DNA of 64,000 bases, from contig NZ_CAJGZP010000001.1 of assembly GCF_904846155.1 (NCBI RefSeq), positions 2,666,001-2,730,000 on the forward strand, written 5' to 3'. The notes beneath the pieces were generated by a model. That model did not search any database, had not been told where the DNA came from, and worked only from the letters and a program-made list of their open reading frames with translations. The stretch comes from Psychrobacter fulvigenes (GTDB lineage Bacteria; Pseudomonadota; Gammaproteobacteria; Pseudomonadales; Moraxellaceae). Positions 20,539 to 29,298 of this stretch are shown here, piece after piece (the first letter of the stretch is position 1; each line of letters starts with the position of its first letter). Made by a program: the position numbers and the translations under genes.

Positions 20539-20615
20539 CGGGGCGTAGCGCAGTCTGGTAGCGCACTACACTGGGGGTGTAGGGGTCGCAGGTTCAAATC
20601 CTGCCGTTCCGACCA
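20539..20615 (+). tRNA. tRNA-Pro (anticodon GGG)
   Basis: A 77-nt cloverleaf. The acceptor CGGGGCG pairs with CGTTCCG (one G-U), with the C1-G72 pair typical of tRNA-Pro. The anticodon arm is CTACA-CTGGGGG-TGTAG, giving anticodon GGG; the T-arm is GCAGG-TTCAAAT-CCTGC. The CCA end is encoded. Confidence 0.97.
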
Positions 20616-20929
20616 AACATAACATTAGGGCTGACCGTCATTGACCGTCAGCCCTTTATTTTGGGCGTTTTTTAGGTTTTTAAGACAACCACCCTTTTTT
20701 CTTGGACATTTATTGAGTTTTTAAGACAATATATATAAAACATCCTGCACTCTATATATAAATTACAATAAAAAAGCGGTGAAAAATCATACTTTTACTC
20801 AGAAAATAACCCTAATCTGACAGGCAAACCCTCACAACAACCGTTCGTCTATAAATACTGGCAAAGAAAACTATTTATTTGCTAAATTGAAACCTGGAAA
20901 ATTTTTTGATCCGTCTTTAGGAGGTTAAT
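20616..20929. other. Gap after tRNA-Pro
   Basis: Besides the tRNA terminator, this AT-rich 314-bp stretch has two imperfect copies of a GTTTTTAAGACAA-containing segment (20673-20690 and 20713-20727). No gene, integrase or repeated tRNA 3' end is visible, so there is no evidence of an attachment site here. Confidence 0.5.
20628..20662 (+). terminator. Terminator after tRNA-Pro
   Basis: GGGCTGAC (20628-20635) pairs with GTCAGCCC (20647-20654), followed by TTTATTTT. It lies 12 bp beyond the tRNA CCA end. Confidence 0.8.
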
Positions 20930-21175
20930 ATGGATAATGAGTTGAAAGGTAGTAATCTGGCTATTGTCATGCTAAAACGTGGTGACAAAAAAATATGGTG
21001 TGCCGTTAGTGACAATAGTGATGAAGAAGCAATGACAGATCATGATGGCAATGACTTCACTGCTTATATAGTAGCATTTGAGGACGGTTATTTTTATTGT
21101 ACTGGCGGTATGCAATGGTTATATGCTGTTCCAATCCAGATAAATGAAATAGTTCATCAAGAAATAATGTGTTAA
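20930..21175 (+). CDS. Hypothetical 81-aa acidic protein
   Basis: I do not recognise this gene. It has a perfect AGGAGG site 7 nt before the ATG and its own terminator, so it is very likely expressed. The product is acidic with no signal peptide, and reads like a small mixed alpha/beta domain (LAIVMLKRGDKKIWCAVSDN, then FTAYIVAFEDGYFYCTGGMQ). Two cysteines flank the aromatic C-terminal half. It stands alone between tRNA-Pro and the YdhR-like gene, so context gives no functional hint. Confidence 0.7.
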   Translation: MDNELKGSNLAIVMLKRGDKKIWCAVSDNSDEEAMTDHDGNDFTAYIVAFEDGYFYCTGGMQWLYAVPIQINEIVHQEIMC

Positions 21176-21191
21176 CTCATATCCTTTACAT

Positions 21192-21219
21192 AAACCTGAT
21201 AATCATTACAGGTTTTTTC
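21192..21219 (+). terminator. Terminator after the 81-aa gene
   Basis: AAACCTG (21192-21198) pairs with CAGGTTT (21209-21215) and runs into TTTTTT. It lies 17 bp past the stop codon. Confidence 0.75.
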
Positions 21220-21522
21220 TTGCCTAAGACCCTGTTAAAACCAAAAAAATAATAATAGCATCCATACCAATCCCACCTACGAAAGTTTAAAAAGTGTTCA
21301 TAACGCCCTTTTAATAGCTACTTAATCAACCTCAGCGACAAGTTACTTTAGCTATCAAAAAATGTATGAAGCAGTAGAACTATCTAAGCTAGTCGCAAAA
21401 ATAATACCAACAAAACCACGAGATCTCTGTAGTATTTTGCACATAATGTCGAAACTTGCGAGCCTATTCGTTATCGCTAGTCCACAGTATGGGAGCCAGT
21501 TAAACCTATCGAATAGGGACAA
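21220..21522. other. Non-coding gap between convergent genes
   Basis: About 300 bp without a convincing gene. It contains an ATACCAATCCCAC stretch near 21266 that resembles the end of the family A repeat, possibly a decayed copy, and is otherwise featureless. Confidence 0.4.
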
Positions 21523-21558
21523 AAAAGCCAGCCATTGATATGTCAATGGCTGGCTTTT
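21523..21558. terminator. Bidirectional terminator
   Basis: A 16-bp perfect stem (AAAAGCCAGCCATTGA against TCAATGGCTGGCTTTT) with a TATG loop and A/T runs on both sides. It lies 44 bp downstream of the minus-strand YdhR-like gene and can stop transcription from either side. Confidence 0.9.
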
Positions 21559-21602
21559 ACAGGTATATTTAAGTTCTAAATAGAATCTATATTAATTTTC
21601 TA

Positions 21603-21905
21603 TTAAACAGACGCTTTAGTAATCTTGCTGAGCTCTTCATTGATTTTGAAGGTTTTTGCTTTGATATCGGTAAATCCAAAAGACTCTAGTCTTTGAGTGT
21701 GTTTTGCTAAATATCTATTGGCATCGTCTAAGTTATCAAAAACATAAATACCACCCGCTTCTTGAGTCTCTTCATTCTCTGTCCATATTTTTGAGACCAG
21801 ACCTTCTTCTGTTGCGATATCTTCTGCCAGCTCTTTCATCGCTGTAAAGAACTCATCACCAAAAGGTCCACTATATGGAAAGTCGATCTGCAAAAGGTAT
21901 TTCAT
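21603..21905 (-). CDS. YdhR-family putative monooxygenase
   Basis: A 100-aa ferredoxin-fold (dimeric alpha+beta barrel) protein. The start LLQIDFPYSGPFGDEFFTAM and the motifs KIWTENEETQEAGGIYVFDN and AKHTQRLESFGFTDIKAKTF closely follow the E. coli YdhR pattern. YdhR proteins are structurally like antibiotic-biosynthesis monooxygenases, but the substrate is unknown. It is monocistronic, with a strong bidirectional terminator after it. Confidence 0.85.
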   Translation of the reverse strand: MKYLLQIDFPYSGPFGDEFFTAMKELAEDIATEEGLVSKIWTENEETQEAGGIYVFDNLDDANRYLAKHTQRLESFGFTDIKAKTFKINEELSKITKASV

Positions 21906-22102
21906 GTTAGCTTCCTAAGTTGTCTATAATATACTAAATTATATATTGTATACAGGTTTTGTCAACCTGCTAAAACCCAAATCCATCTATATAAAAAGCT
22001 TATTTAAAACAAACCCTACTTATCGCACACTTAGAACCGAAACATCATAACGGTATATAGACTTTTTCTTATGAAGCAGTTAGGGTATTTATTAATCCAA
22101 TT

Positions 22103-23206
22103 ATGATGGTTCAAATTATGACCGAGCCAACTGCTCGTCCGTCTCCTGATCTCATACAGGCTAACACTGTAAATACCGCTCCGTGGGAGCGCTATCGACG
22201 CCCTTATGTGCGCGATTTGGCTTATGTATTAGCATGCCCCACTGTCTTGACTAAGTGGGTAGACTTTGCGCCGCATGAGCTTACACAAGCCGTGACAGTC
22301 CATCATAGCAGCTTTTGGCATATGCAATACGAGGCTTACCGCGCGCGCCTAATTGAGTTAGAGAACACCTCTGCTTATCAAGAGCTGACCCGCTACTTAC
22401 TTGCACGTCCCAGTCCCAATCGCTTGGGCTTTCATTTTGAAGGATTATTGTCTTTTTGGCTAGAAGACGGCTTTGCGAAAAAACTACATCCGTATGAGAT
22501 ATTGGCAAGTAATGTGCAATTGTTTCGCGGCAAGCAAACTGCTGGTGAGCTAGATTTGGTTTTATACAATCATCAAGACAGTCGCACCGAGCATTGGGAA
22601 TTAGCCATCAAATTCTTTATGGGATCAGCACCTTTTGAGCCTATCAATTGGGTGGGTATCAACTCTAGGGACAACCTGCAGCGCAAAATGACACACATGC
22701 AGATCAAGCAGTTTTGCGCACTACGAGTAGATACCAAAGATCATGGACAAGTAAAGATCGATAAGCGTTTTGCGGTGATAAAGGGGCGATTCTTTTTGCC
22801 CATGAACTGCGCTGACTTTCATTATCCTGATTGGCTTGAACCTGAATTTCCTATGCATCGATGGCTAGCAGCATCCAATAATCAGGGCGACAATGGTAAC
22901 GATAATCAATATCGCGATAATCAACACACGCAGCATGAATGCCTCGCTGAGCGGTTATCTGATGTGACGGCCTTTCGCCGTGCTCACTATATAGAATGGT
23001 TCACTCAGCGGCGCTTTTATAATAAAAATGACAATATCATCAAAGCAGCACCCGCTTTGGCAACACTGCAACAAGGTTTGTACTTTGTCAAATCAACTGC
23101 ACAGCCTTCTTTTAATCAGCACAATACACCCTATCCAAATTCTTACGCAGATTATGAGCCTGTTGTCATCTTGCGAACTGACGCCCATACTGGTCAAACT
23201 AAATAA
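22103..23206 (+). CDS. DUF1853 family protein
   Basis: A 367-aa cytosolic protein of unknown function. The conserved DUF1853 core is visible: RRPYVRDLAYVLACPTVL, LGFHFEGLLSFWLED and GELDLVLYNHQD followed by HWELAIKFFMG. The last pair (ELD, then E-x-K after a strand) is spaced like the D...ExK active site of PD-(D/E)XK nucleases; that link is my inference. A C-terminal low-complexity segment (NNQGDNGNDNQYRDNQHTQH) interrupts the domain. The start could also be ATG 22118; neither has a strong ribosome-binding site. Confidence 0.82.
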   Translation: MMVQIMTEPTARPSPDLIQANTVNTAPWERYRRPYVRDLAYVLACPTVLTKWVDFAPHELTQAVTVHHSSFWHMQYEAYRARLIELENTSAYQELTRYLLARPSPNRLGFHFEGLLSFWLEDGFAKKLHPYEILASNVQLFRGKQTAGELDLVLYNHQDSRTEHWELAIKFFMGSAPFEPINWVGINSRDNLQRKMTHMQIKQFCALRVDTKDHGQVKIDKRFAVIKGRFFLPMNCADFHYPDWLEPEFPMHRWLAASNNQGDNGNDNQYRDNQHTQHECLAERLSDVTAFRRAHYIEWFTQRRFYNKNDNIIKAAPALATLQQGLYFVKSTAQPSFNQHNTPYPNSYADYEPVVILRTDAHTGQTK

Positions 23207-23264
23207 CCTAGCCTAGTTTGGGTTGGTTTTAGTAAAGCACTTAGCCTATTTAGACTTAATTTAT

Positions 23265-23798
23265 CTAGTAAGTTTCTATCACTTGCATCAGCTCATATCT
23301 GAGCATATCAGCACTGGGTAAGCGCTCGGCATGAAACCGCACAATAGGTATGCCAGCACTGGCGAGTGCTTTGTCTTTTTTATCATCGGCTTTTTGGCGA
23401 GTTTTACTACTGTGAGTCCAATCATCAAGCTCAATAGCGACTAAGGTTGTCTGTGCATCATTATCGACGATCACATAATCGACACTTTGACGGCAAATAC
23501 GGTTGAACCAAAAGCTACGCTCAGAAGCCTCGTCGCTATTGCTTTGGATAACGCGTGAGAGCTGAACTTGGACAAATATATGATATTCTGGTAGCGCATT
23601 TTTGAGCTTGTGAAAAAATATGACTTCCGTATCTGTCATGATGGGCATCGGCTCAAAAGGCCAGATAGCCAAATCATCACCACGCACTGGCTGCGGGTCA
23701 GGCTCGGTACTCCTACCAGATACTGCCAATAACTTTGGTAATGTAATTAGCCCTAAAAAACCGACGGCTAATACCAAAAAAACAACGCCAAACGACAT
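23265..23798 (-). CDS. Membrane-anchored DUF2726 protein
   Basis: A 177-aa protein with one N-terminal transmembrane helix (VVFLVLAVGFLGLITLP, residues 5-21) and a cytosolic DUF2726 domain (about 55-175). The domain contains IFVQVQLSRVI, VDYVIVDND and VAIELDDWTHSSKTRQKADD, then AGIPIVRFHAERL. DUF2726 belongs to the nuclease-like (PDDEXK) class by family knowledge; activity here is unproven. It is convergent with the DUF1853 gene. Confidence 0.85.
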   Translation of the reverse strand: MSFGVVFLVLAVGFLGLITLPKLLAVSGRSTEPDPQPVRGDDLAIWPFEPMPIMTDTEVIFFHKLKNALPEYHIFVQVQLSRVIQSNSDEASERSFWFNRICRQSVDYVIVDNDAQTTLVAIELDDWTHSSKTRQKADDKKDKALASAGIPIVRFHAERLPSADMLRYELMQVIETY

Positions 23799-23965
23799 AG
23801 CTTTACCTTATACGATATTTAGGATGACGGTATTTAAAGTCTCTATACCGTCAATCACAGCGTGACAACCATTGATGGCTAGCACGTGATACAGGGAAAA
23901 AATAAAGGAATAGTAAATCGACCTCATACTATCCGAGCTGATGGCTATCTACAACTCATAAACCA

Positions 23966-23994
23966 CAAAACACGACAATATATGTCGTGTTTTG
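23966..23994. terminator. Hairpin terminator downstream of the SPOR-domain gene
   Basis: CAAAACACGACA (23966-23977) pairs perfectly with TGTCGTGTTTTG (23983-23994) around a 5-nt loop, 12 bp in all. The T-run is within the stem. It lies about 100 bp past the minus-strand gene ending at 24098. Confidence 0.65.
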
Positions 23995-24097
23995 AAAATT
24001 AACTGATTTAAAGTCAGAGAGCGTATAATTTTTAGAGACTACTTCTTAAAGGCTTATAAGTTACTTTTGGGTATTAGTCATGATTCAAGTGAGCATA

Positions 24098-25333
24098 TCA
24101 ACGCCAGTATAGTACCCAAGCGCCAGTGGTATTCACTTTAGGGTCAGTATTGATCTTATCCTTCAGGGCTAACGCAGCAACCTTACCGCGCTCAGGGCCA
24201 ACGATGACACGTACGCCGCGACTGGTAGCACTGGTTTTGACTTGATAGCCCGCTGACTTAAACTTCTTCGCCACCTCGTCAGCAGACGCCTGATTGCCTG
24301 CTAAGGCAACTTGTACACCAAAGTCGCCTTTGGCATCCGTTTGCTTTACTTCTTGACGTGCTTCACGTAGCTTTTGCTGCGCTTCTCGTTTTGCTTCAGC
24401 TGACTTTTTCGCCTGCTCCGCTTCCTTTTTCCTTTTTTCCTCGGCTGCCGCCGCTTCACGCTCTAAACGCTCAACTTGCTTACGTGAAGGAATGGTCAGA
24501 GTTTGACCTAACTGTAGGGAGGCTGAAGGTGATAAATCATTGGCTTGTGCTAACGCTGCAACTGGTACGTTGTACTGGCGTGCTAACCTTAACAAACCAT
24601 CACCGCGCTTAACATCATAGTCGATCGGTGCTGTCGGTGGAGCGCTTTTTGCAGCTTCAGCTGCTGCTTTTACTTCAGCCTGTTTTTTCTGTTCGGCTGC
24701 GGCCTGCTCTTCTGCCTTTTTCTGAGCTTCGGCTTTTTTCTTAGCGTCTGCCTCAGCTTGTTTTTTGGCTTCTTCTTGTTTCTTAGCCTCTGCTAGCTTT
24801 TTGGCCTCAGCTTCAGGCTGTTTTTTTGCTTGCGCTTGTGCAGCAGCTTCCTGTGCTTTTTTCTCAGCTTGGGCAGCGCTATTGCTATCGGCGACATTGG
24901 TAGCAGTCACCTCAGTATCTGTTCGTGGTTGGACTGCTGGCGTGGCAATAGCATTCTGTGCGGCTTCTGGACTGTCTTCATCGCCGCCTGTAGATGTCAT
25001 ATTTGCTCTATATTGCTGATTCTCCGCCCGAGCTTTGGCCAATGCTTGCGCTTCAGCGCTTTCTTGCTCTGCCAAAAACTCCTGTGCCCGCTTCTCTTGC
25101 TCAGCAACACGCGCTGCACGCTCTTTTTGTTTTTGCGCCAATATACGTTTTTCTGTATCAATATCTGTGGTCAATGGTGCGCTTACTGCTTGCTGAGTAG
25201 AGGTTTGATCGACGATGGCAGGCGCTGCCGTTTGGCCATCACCAGAACCAATTTGCTGTACCATAGCGTATAGCATCACGCTACCACCTATAATCATCCC
25301 GATGCCCAATAAGGCTTGTCTCGAAAAATTCAT
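24098..25333 (-). CDS. LysM- and SPOR-domain envelope protein
   Basis: A 411-aa predicted inner-membrane-anchored periplasmic protein. An N-terminal helix (LLGIGMIIGGSVMLYAMV) is followed by a long Ala/Lys/Glu/Gln coiled-coil spacer (about 60-230, TolA-like), a LysM domain (YDVKRGDGLLRLARQYNVPV to LQLGQTLTIPS, about 239-287), a second charged helix and a C-terminal SPOR domain (FGVQVALAGNQASADEVAKK to the end). SPOR binds denuded glycan at the septum. It occupies the place of dedD after accD-folC in other gamma-proteobacteria. Confidence 0.88.
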   Translation of the reverse strand: MNFSRQALLGIGMIIGGSVMLYAMVQQIGSGDGQTAAPAIVDQTSTQQAVSAPLTTDIDTEKRILAQKQKERAARVAEQEKRAQEFLAEQESAEAQALAKARAENQQYRANMTSTGGDEDSPEAAQNAIATPAVQPRTDTEVTATNVADSNSAAQAEKKAQEAAAQAQAKKQPEAEAKKLAEAKKQEEAKKQAEADAKKKAEAQKKAEEQAAAEQKKQAEVKAAAEAAKSAPPTAPIDYDVKRGDGLLRLARQYNVPVAALAQANDLSPSASLQLGQTLTIPSRKQVERLEREAAAAEEKRKKEAEQAKKSAEAKREAQQKLREARQEVKQTDAKGDFGVQVALAGNQASADEVAKKFKSAGYQVKTSATSRGVRVIVGPERGKVAALALKDKINTDPKVNTTGAWVLYWR

Positions 25334-25537
25334 CCGTTTACGTCTCTTAGTTGGTAAAAAGGTTGATTGCTAGGCGCGACTACAACAGTCTGCCCACTAT
25401 AAATCAGATAGCAAAAGTCATCTCATTTTTATGAAAGTGCTTTGATTATAAAACATATTTTTTGCGCTGTCTGCTACCGCACACTTCTTAACATGATGTT
25501 GAGACATTATTTAATAACTCATAAACCTCATTAAGTA

Positions 25538-26920
25538 CTACGATACTTCAAGTGCTGCAAGTGCCTCGCCAATCGTATGAAAAGATCCACAAACGACTAT
25601 CAAGTCTTGAGGTGCGCTGTCATTAATCACAGCGTAAGTTGCCTGCTGTAGATTTTGATGGGTGTGTATAGAGATATCTGTCACCTGCTTAGCCAGTGCC
25701 GTTTGCAGCTGCTCAGCACTTGCTGCTCGTGGATGGTCAATCTCTGCAATATACCAGTCTGTAATCGGCAAACCAGCAGCCATCAAACGCTGTATAACCA
25801 TCGCAATGTCTTTATCACCTAACATAGAGAACAGCATCTTGATAGTCGCTTGAGGTGCAGACGATTCAGGCAATTTAGACTGCTGACGCTTGCTATGCGC
25901 TTGCCATAATGGCAGTAATTGTGCCAATAAAAAATCCACCCCTTGCTCATTATGTGCTACATCAAATAGCCAATGGCGCTTGGCAACCTCACGATAATCA
26001 AAGCGACCTGCTAGCTTTACAGTACCTAGTGCTTGCTCAATAGCGGCAGTATCAATCTTCAGTGGGCTTGCCAGCACTGCAGACAGGGCGTTAGCGGTAT
26101 TCATAAGTGACAGCGCGGGGCGCGGCAAGCTCAAGGTAATGGCGGCATTACTATACTGCCATGTCTGCGTGTCCTGTGCCCGATAACTAAAATCCTGTCC
26201 TACCTGATAGCAAGTCGCCTGATGATGCTTAATAAGCTGCTGTACGCTATCTGGCATATCAGCTGCCCCATAGACTAGGGTAATACCGTCACGTAAGATA
26301 CCGGCCTTTTCTGCACCAATCTGTTCAACATTATCACCCAACCAATCTACGTGATCGATGCCAATATTAGTGATGACAGCCATATCTGGATCTATGATAT
26401 TCACTACATCGAGGCGACCACCTAGCCCCACCTCTAACACCCAAACATCACACTCTGCTTCCGCAAATATCAATAACGCAGCAAGTGTAGTCATCTCAAA
26501 AAACGATAACGTTAATTCACACTCTAGTCGCGCCGCTTCCACCTTATTAAAAGCATCTATCAGCGTCTGATCACTGACCATCTCACCATTAATACGCACG
26601 CGCTCATTAAACACACTGAGATGCGGTGACTGATATAACGCCGTCTTGTAGCCAGCTGCTTGGCACAACTCATTGATAACAGCAGTCGTTGAGCCTTTGC
26701 CATTGGTCCCTGCTACGGTAAACACATAGGTATCTTCCTGAGCAGACTGCACCACACCCAAATATTCAGCGACTGGCAGTACTCGTGACAGCCCCATATC
26801 TATCGCTGAGACATGAATCTGCTGCATATAATCCAGCCATTCAGTTAGGGTGGCTTCACTATGAGGACTATTATTAGCAATATTATTATTAACCAGATCA
26901 GAAGGTGCCGATGCAGACAT
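25538..26920 (-). CDS. folC: Dihydrofolate synthase / folylpolyglutamate synthase
   Basis: A 460-aa ATP-dependent Mur-ligase-family enzyme that adds glutamate to dihydropteroate and folates. The P-loop VAGTNGKGSTTAVINE, the VLEVGLGGRLDVVNII motif, ITNIGIDHVDWLG and FDVAHNEQGVDFLLAQLLP are visible. ATG 26920 (MSASAPSDLVNNN) is chosen, with AGGT upstream; an earlier ATG at 26944 is possible. A terminator-like hairpin separates it from accD. Confidence 0.94.
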   Translation of the reverse strand: MSASAPSDLVNNNIANNSPHSEATLTEWLDYMQQIHVSAIDMGLSRVLPVAEYLGVVQSAQEDTYVFTVAGTNGKGSTTAVINELCQAAGYKTALYQSPHLSVFNERVRINGEMVSDQTLIDAFNKVEAARLECELTLSFFEMTTLAALLIFAEAECDVWVLEVGLGGRLDVVNIIDPDMAVITNIGIDHVDWLGDNVEQIGAEKAGILRDGITLVYGAADMPDSVQQLIKHHQATCYQVGQDFSYRAQDTQTWQYSNAAITLSLPRPALSLMNTANALSAVLASPLKIDTAAIEQALGTVKLAGRFDYREVAKRHWLFDVAHNEQGVDFLLAQLLPLWQAHSKRQQSKLPESSAPQATIKMLFSMLGDKDIAMVIQRLMAAGLPITDWYIAEIDHPRAASAEQLQTALAKQVTDISIHTHQNLQQATYAVINDSAPQDLIVVCGSFHTIGEALAALEVS

Positions 26921-27059
26921 AGAAAAACCTATTAAAAAACTCAAATTAAAAGAAGGATAGTGTTAACGACTCGGCTTTCAACAAATAGAGAGGTAAATAA
27001 AAGCAGTGTATAACACCCTTACTAAAAACCAAAATTAAATTGTTAAAGTCCAAACTAAA

Positions 27060-27094
27060 AATAGCATTTACCGCCATTGACGATAAATGCTATT
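27060..27094 (-). terminator. Terminator after accD
   Basis: AATAGCATTTA (27060-27070) pairs with TAAATGCTATT (27084-27094); on the minus strand the stem is followed by TTTTAGTTT. It sits 34 bp past the accD stop and suggests folC has its own promoter in the 207-bp gap. Confidence 0.7.
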
Positions 27095-27127
27095 AGAGTG
27101 AACCATTAGGACAGAAAGGACTATTGA

Positions 27128-28075
27128 CTAGGCATCAACGTTTGGCTGACCGCACAGCTTGGCCAGTAGTCGATAGGTCGTATCTACCAGCTGATGGCGA
27201 TGGACGACTTCATCCACTACCCCATGCTCTAATAAAAACTCGGCACGTTGGAATGGCTCTTGTAGCGTTTCCCGTACTGTCTGCTCAATAACGCGCTTAC
27301 CAGCGAAGCCAATCATCGCTTTTGGCTCTGCCAAATGAATATCACCAAGCATAGCAAGTGATGCTGTCACGCCGCCATAGACAGGGTTGGTCAGCACCAC
27401 AATATAAGGTACACCAGCAATTCTCAAACGCTCGACTGCTGCTGCGGTACGTGCCATCTGCATCAACGACAGCAAGCCTTCTTGCATACGAGCACCACCA
27501 GATGCCGCAAAACATACCAAGGGTATTTTTCTCTCTAGCGCTGTTTCAGCTGCTTGCACGAAGCGATCGCCAACCACTGAACCCATTGAACCACCCATAA
27601 AGCGGAAGTCAAAAGCACAGGCGACCACATCAAGGTTGCGCAGCTTGCCATACATGACGAGCAAGGCTTCTGTTTCATTGGTTTTGGTTTGTGCTTCAAG
27701 CATCCGATCTGGATAAGGCTTGCTATCGACAAACTTGAGCGGATCCTTGGCACTAAATTCCTGCCCAAGCTCACCATCTACTTGATCCAAAAACCATTGT
27801 AAACGCTCACGCGCAGACATTGGCATATGATGATCACAATGTGGGCAAATATAACAGTTAAAGATCAGCGCCGTATTGGTAATCATCGAGTGACAGCTCG
27901 TACACTCGGTTGATGGCTCAGTCTCTACCGCCGTTAGCGGCGCCGTCAATTGCTGCTTGATGCCTGGTACTGGGCGCTCAAACCATGAATGACGCGTCGG
28001 ATCAGCGGCACTTTCTTTGAGAACACATGAGGCACCAGCGTTTGGAGTATCGGGTTTTTTTATCGTATCAGTCAT
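27128..28075 (-). CDS. accD: Acetyl-CoA carboxylase carboxyltransferase subunit beta
   Basis: A 315-aa carboxyltransferase subunit for malonyl-CoA synthesis. The N-terminal four-cysteine zinc ribbon is clear (TECTSCHSMI then NCYICPHCDHHMP, with start 28075), followed by the crotonase-like core: FDFRFMGGSMGSVVGDRF, FAASGGARMQEGLLSLMQMA and TNPVYGGVTASLAMLGDI. ATG 28075 is used; the frame also offers an upstream TTG. It follows trpA, as in many gamma- and beta-proteobacteria. Confidence 0.96.
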   Translation of the reverse strand: MTDTIKKPDTPNAGASCVLKESAADPTRHSWFERPVPGIKQQLTAPLTAVETEPSTECTSCHSMITNTALIFNCYICPHCDHHMPMSARERLQWFLDQVDGELGQEFSAKDPLKFVDSKPYPDRMLEAQTKTNETEALLVMYGKLRNLDVVACAFDFRFMGGSMGSVVGDRFVQAAETALERKIPLVCFAASGGARMQEGLLSLMQMARTAAAVERLRIAGVPYIVVLTNPVYGGVTASLAMLGDIHLAEPKAMIGFAGKRVIEQTVRETLQEPFQRAEFLLEHGVVDEVVHRHQLVDTTYRLLAKLCGQPNVDA

Positions 28076-28270
28076 ATTTATTCGCCATTGTCGAAGGCTT
28101 ATCGGCAAGTTTGCTCATACACTTGTCCCTAAGAGTCTAATTATTATTTAAACTGTGAGTCAAATACAGTCATAACATGAGCGGTTATGAAGCACGTATA
28201 CCCATCCAAAATATGCTCTATATTTGCTGAAGAGGCTATAGCGTGTAATTGTAACAATTTATACGTGATA

Positions 28271-28292
28271 TTAGTTTACACACGTAAACTAA
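28271..28292. promoter_or_regulatory. Palindrome upstream of accD
   Basis: TTAGTTTAC and GTAAACTAA form a perfect 9-bp inverted repeat around ACAC in the 282-bp trpA-accD gap. The size and symmetry fit a dimeric repressor operator (TetR-like), but no regulator gene is adjacent. A small RNA hairpin is the alternative. Confidence 0.35.
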
Positions 28293-28357
28293 ATTTAGCA
28301 AAGTCATTTGGCTTTGTCACTGACAATATTGTTATTAGAGCATGCTTCTTTTATAAC

Positions 28358-29182
28358 TTAAGCGCACAAGCTATCGAGTGCATCTCGTAACTCATCCATC
28401 TTAGCCATTATCTTTTTCTGAGCGGTCGCGACCGCAGCGACATCTTTGGCATCTATATCGGCAAAATTTTGTACCAACGCACTACCCACAATAATACCGT
28501 CCGCATGCTGACCAATCGCTTTGGCTGATGCTGCATCACGAATACCAAAGCCCACACATACTGGCAAGTCTGTCTCTGCTTTGATGGCTTGCACATGGGT
28601 CGCGACATCATCAGTATTGAGCGTTGCCGAGCCTGTCACCCCTTTGAGTGACACGTAATAGATAAAGCCACCACAATGCGTCAATACTTGCTCACGGCGT
28701 TCAGGCAAAGTGGTCGGTGACAATAAGAAAATCTCGTTCATCGCATGCTCAGTTAAATGCTGAGTAAAGCTACCTGCCTCTGCTGGCGGCAAATCAACCA
28801 TCAATATGCCATCAACGCCTGACTGCTCACATAAAGCGACAAAGTTATCATAACCGATGATTTCAACAGGATTGAGGTAACCCATTAGAATAATTGGCGT
28901 TTGCGTATCTTGCTTGCGGAACTCTGCAACCATATTTAGCGCATCACGCGTACTGGTACCTGCGGCTAATGCACGCTCGCCAGCCAATGCAACGGTTGGA
29001 CCATCTGCCATGGGATCAGAGAATGGCAAACCCACTTCAATCATATCTGCGCCGTGTTTGACTAAGTCATGTAGCAGGCCGACAAAGTTATCAGGGGTTG
29101 GATCGCCTGCCATCACATAAGGAATCAGGGCTTTTTTATTTTGGGCTTTCAAGGTTTCAAATGTGCTTTCAATTCGGGTCAT
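28358..29182 (-). CDS. trpA: Tryptophan synthase alpha chain
   Basis: A 274-aa TIM-barrel subunit converting indole-3-glycerol phosphate to indole. The catalytic glutamate and aspartate lie in ADMIEVGLPFSDPMADGP; IPYVMAGDPTPDN, YYVSLKGVTGS and the phosphate-binding VGFGIRDAASAK and GIIVGSALV loops are present. It is 116 bp downstream of trpB. Confidence 0.97.
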   Translation of the reverse strand: MTRIESTFETLKAQNKKALIPYVMAGDPTPDNFVGLLHDLVKHGADMIEVGLPFSDPMADGPTVALAGERALAAGTSTRDALNMVAEFRKQDTQTPIILMGYLNPVEIIGYDNFVALCEQSGVDGILMVDLPPAEAGSFTQHLTEHAMNEIFLLSPTTLPERREQVLTHCGGFIYYVSLKGVTGSATLNTDDVATHVQAIKAETDLPVCVGFGIRDAASAKAIGQHADGIIVGSALVQNFADIDAKDVAAVATAQKKIMAKMDELRDALDSLCA

Positions 29183-29298
29183 AGTGGCCTCTAATATTAA
29201 TGTAAACTGGTTTGATTAGTCTTCTGCTGAATGCATAATCAAAGACTAATCAATTTGTATTATAAATACAGGTTAATAGCATGTAAAAATAGGGGCTA

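Noticed and set aside
20539..20929. Genomic island attachment site at tRNA-Pro
   Set aside because: No integrase and no repeated tRNA 3' end found downstream within the window.
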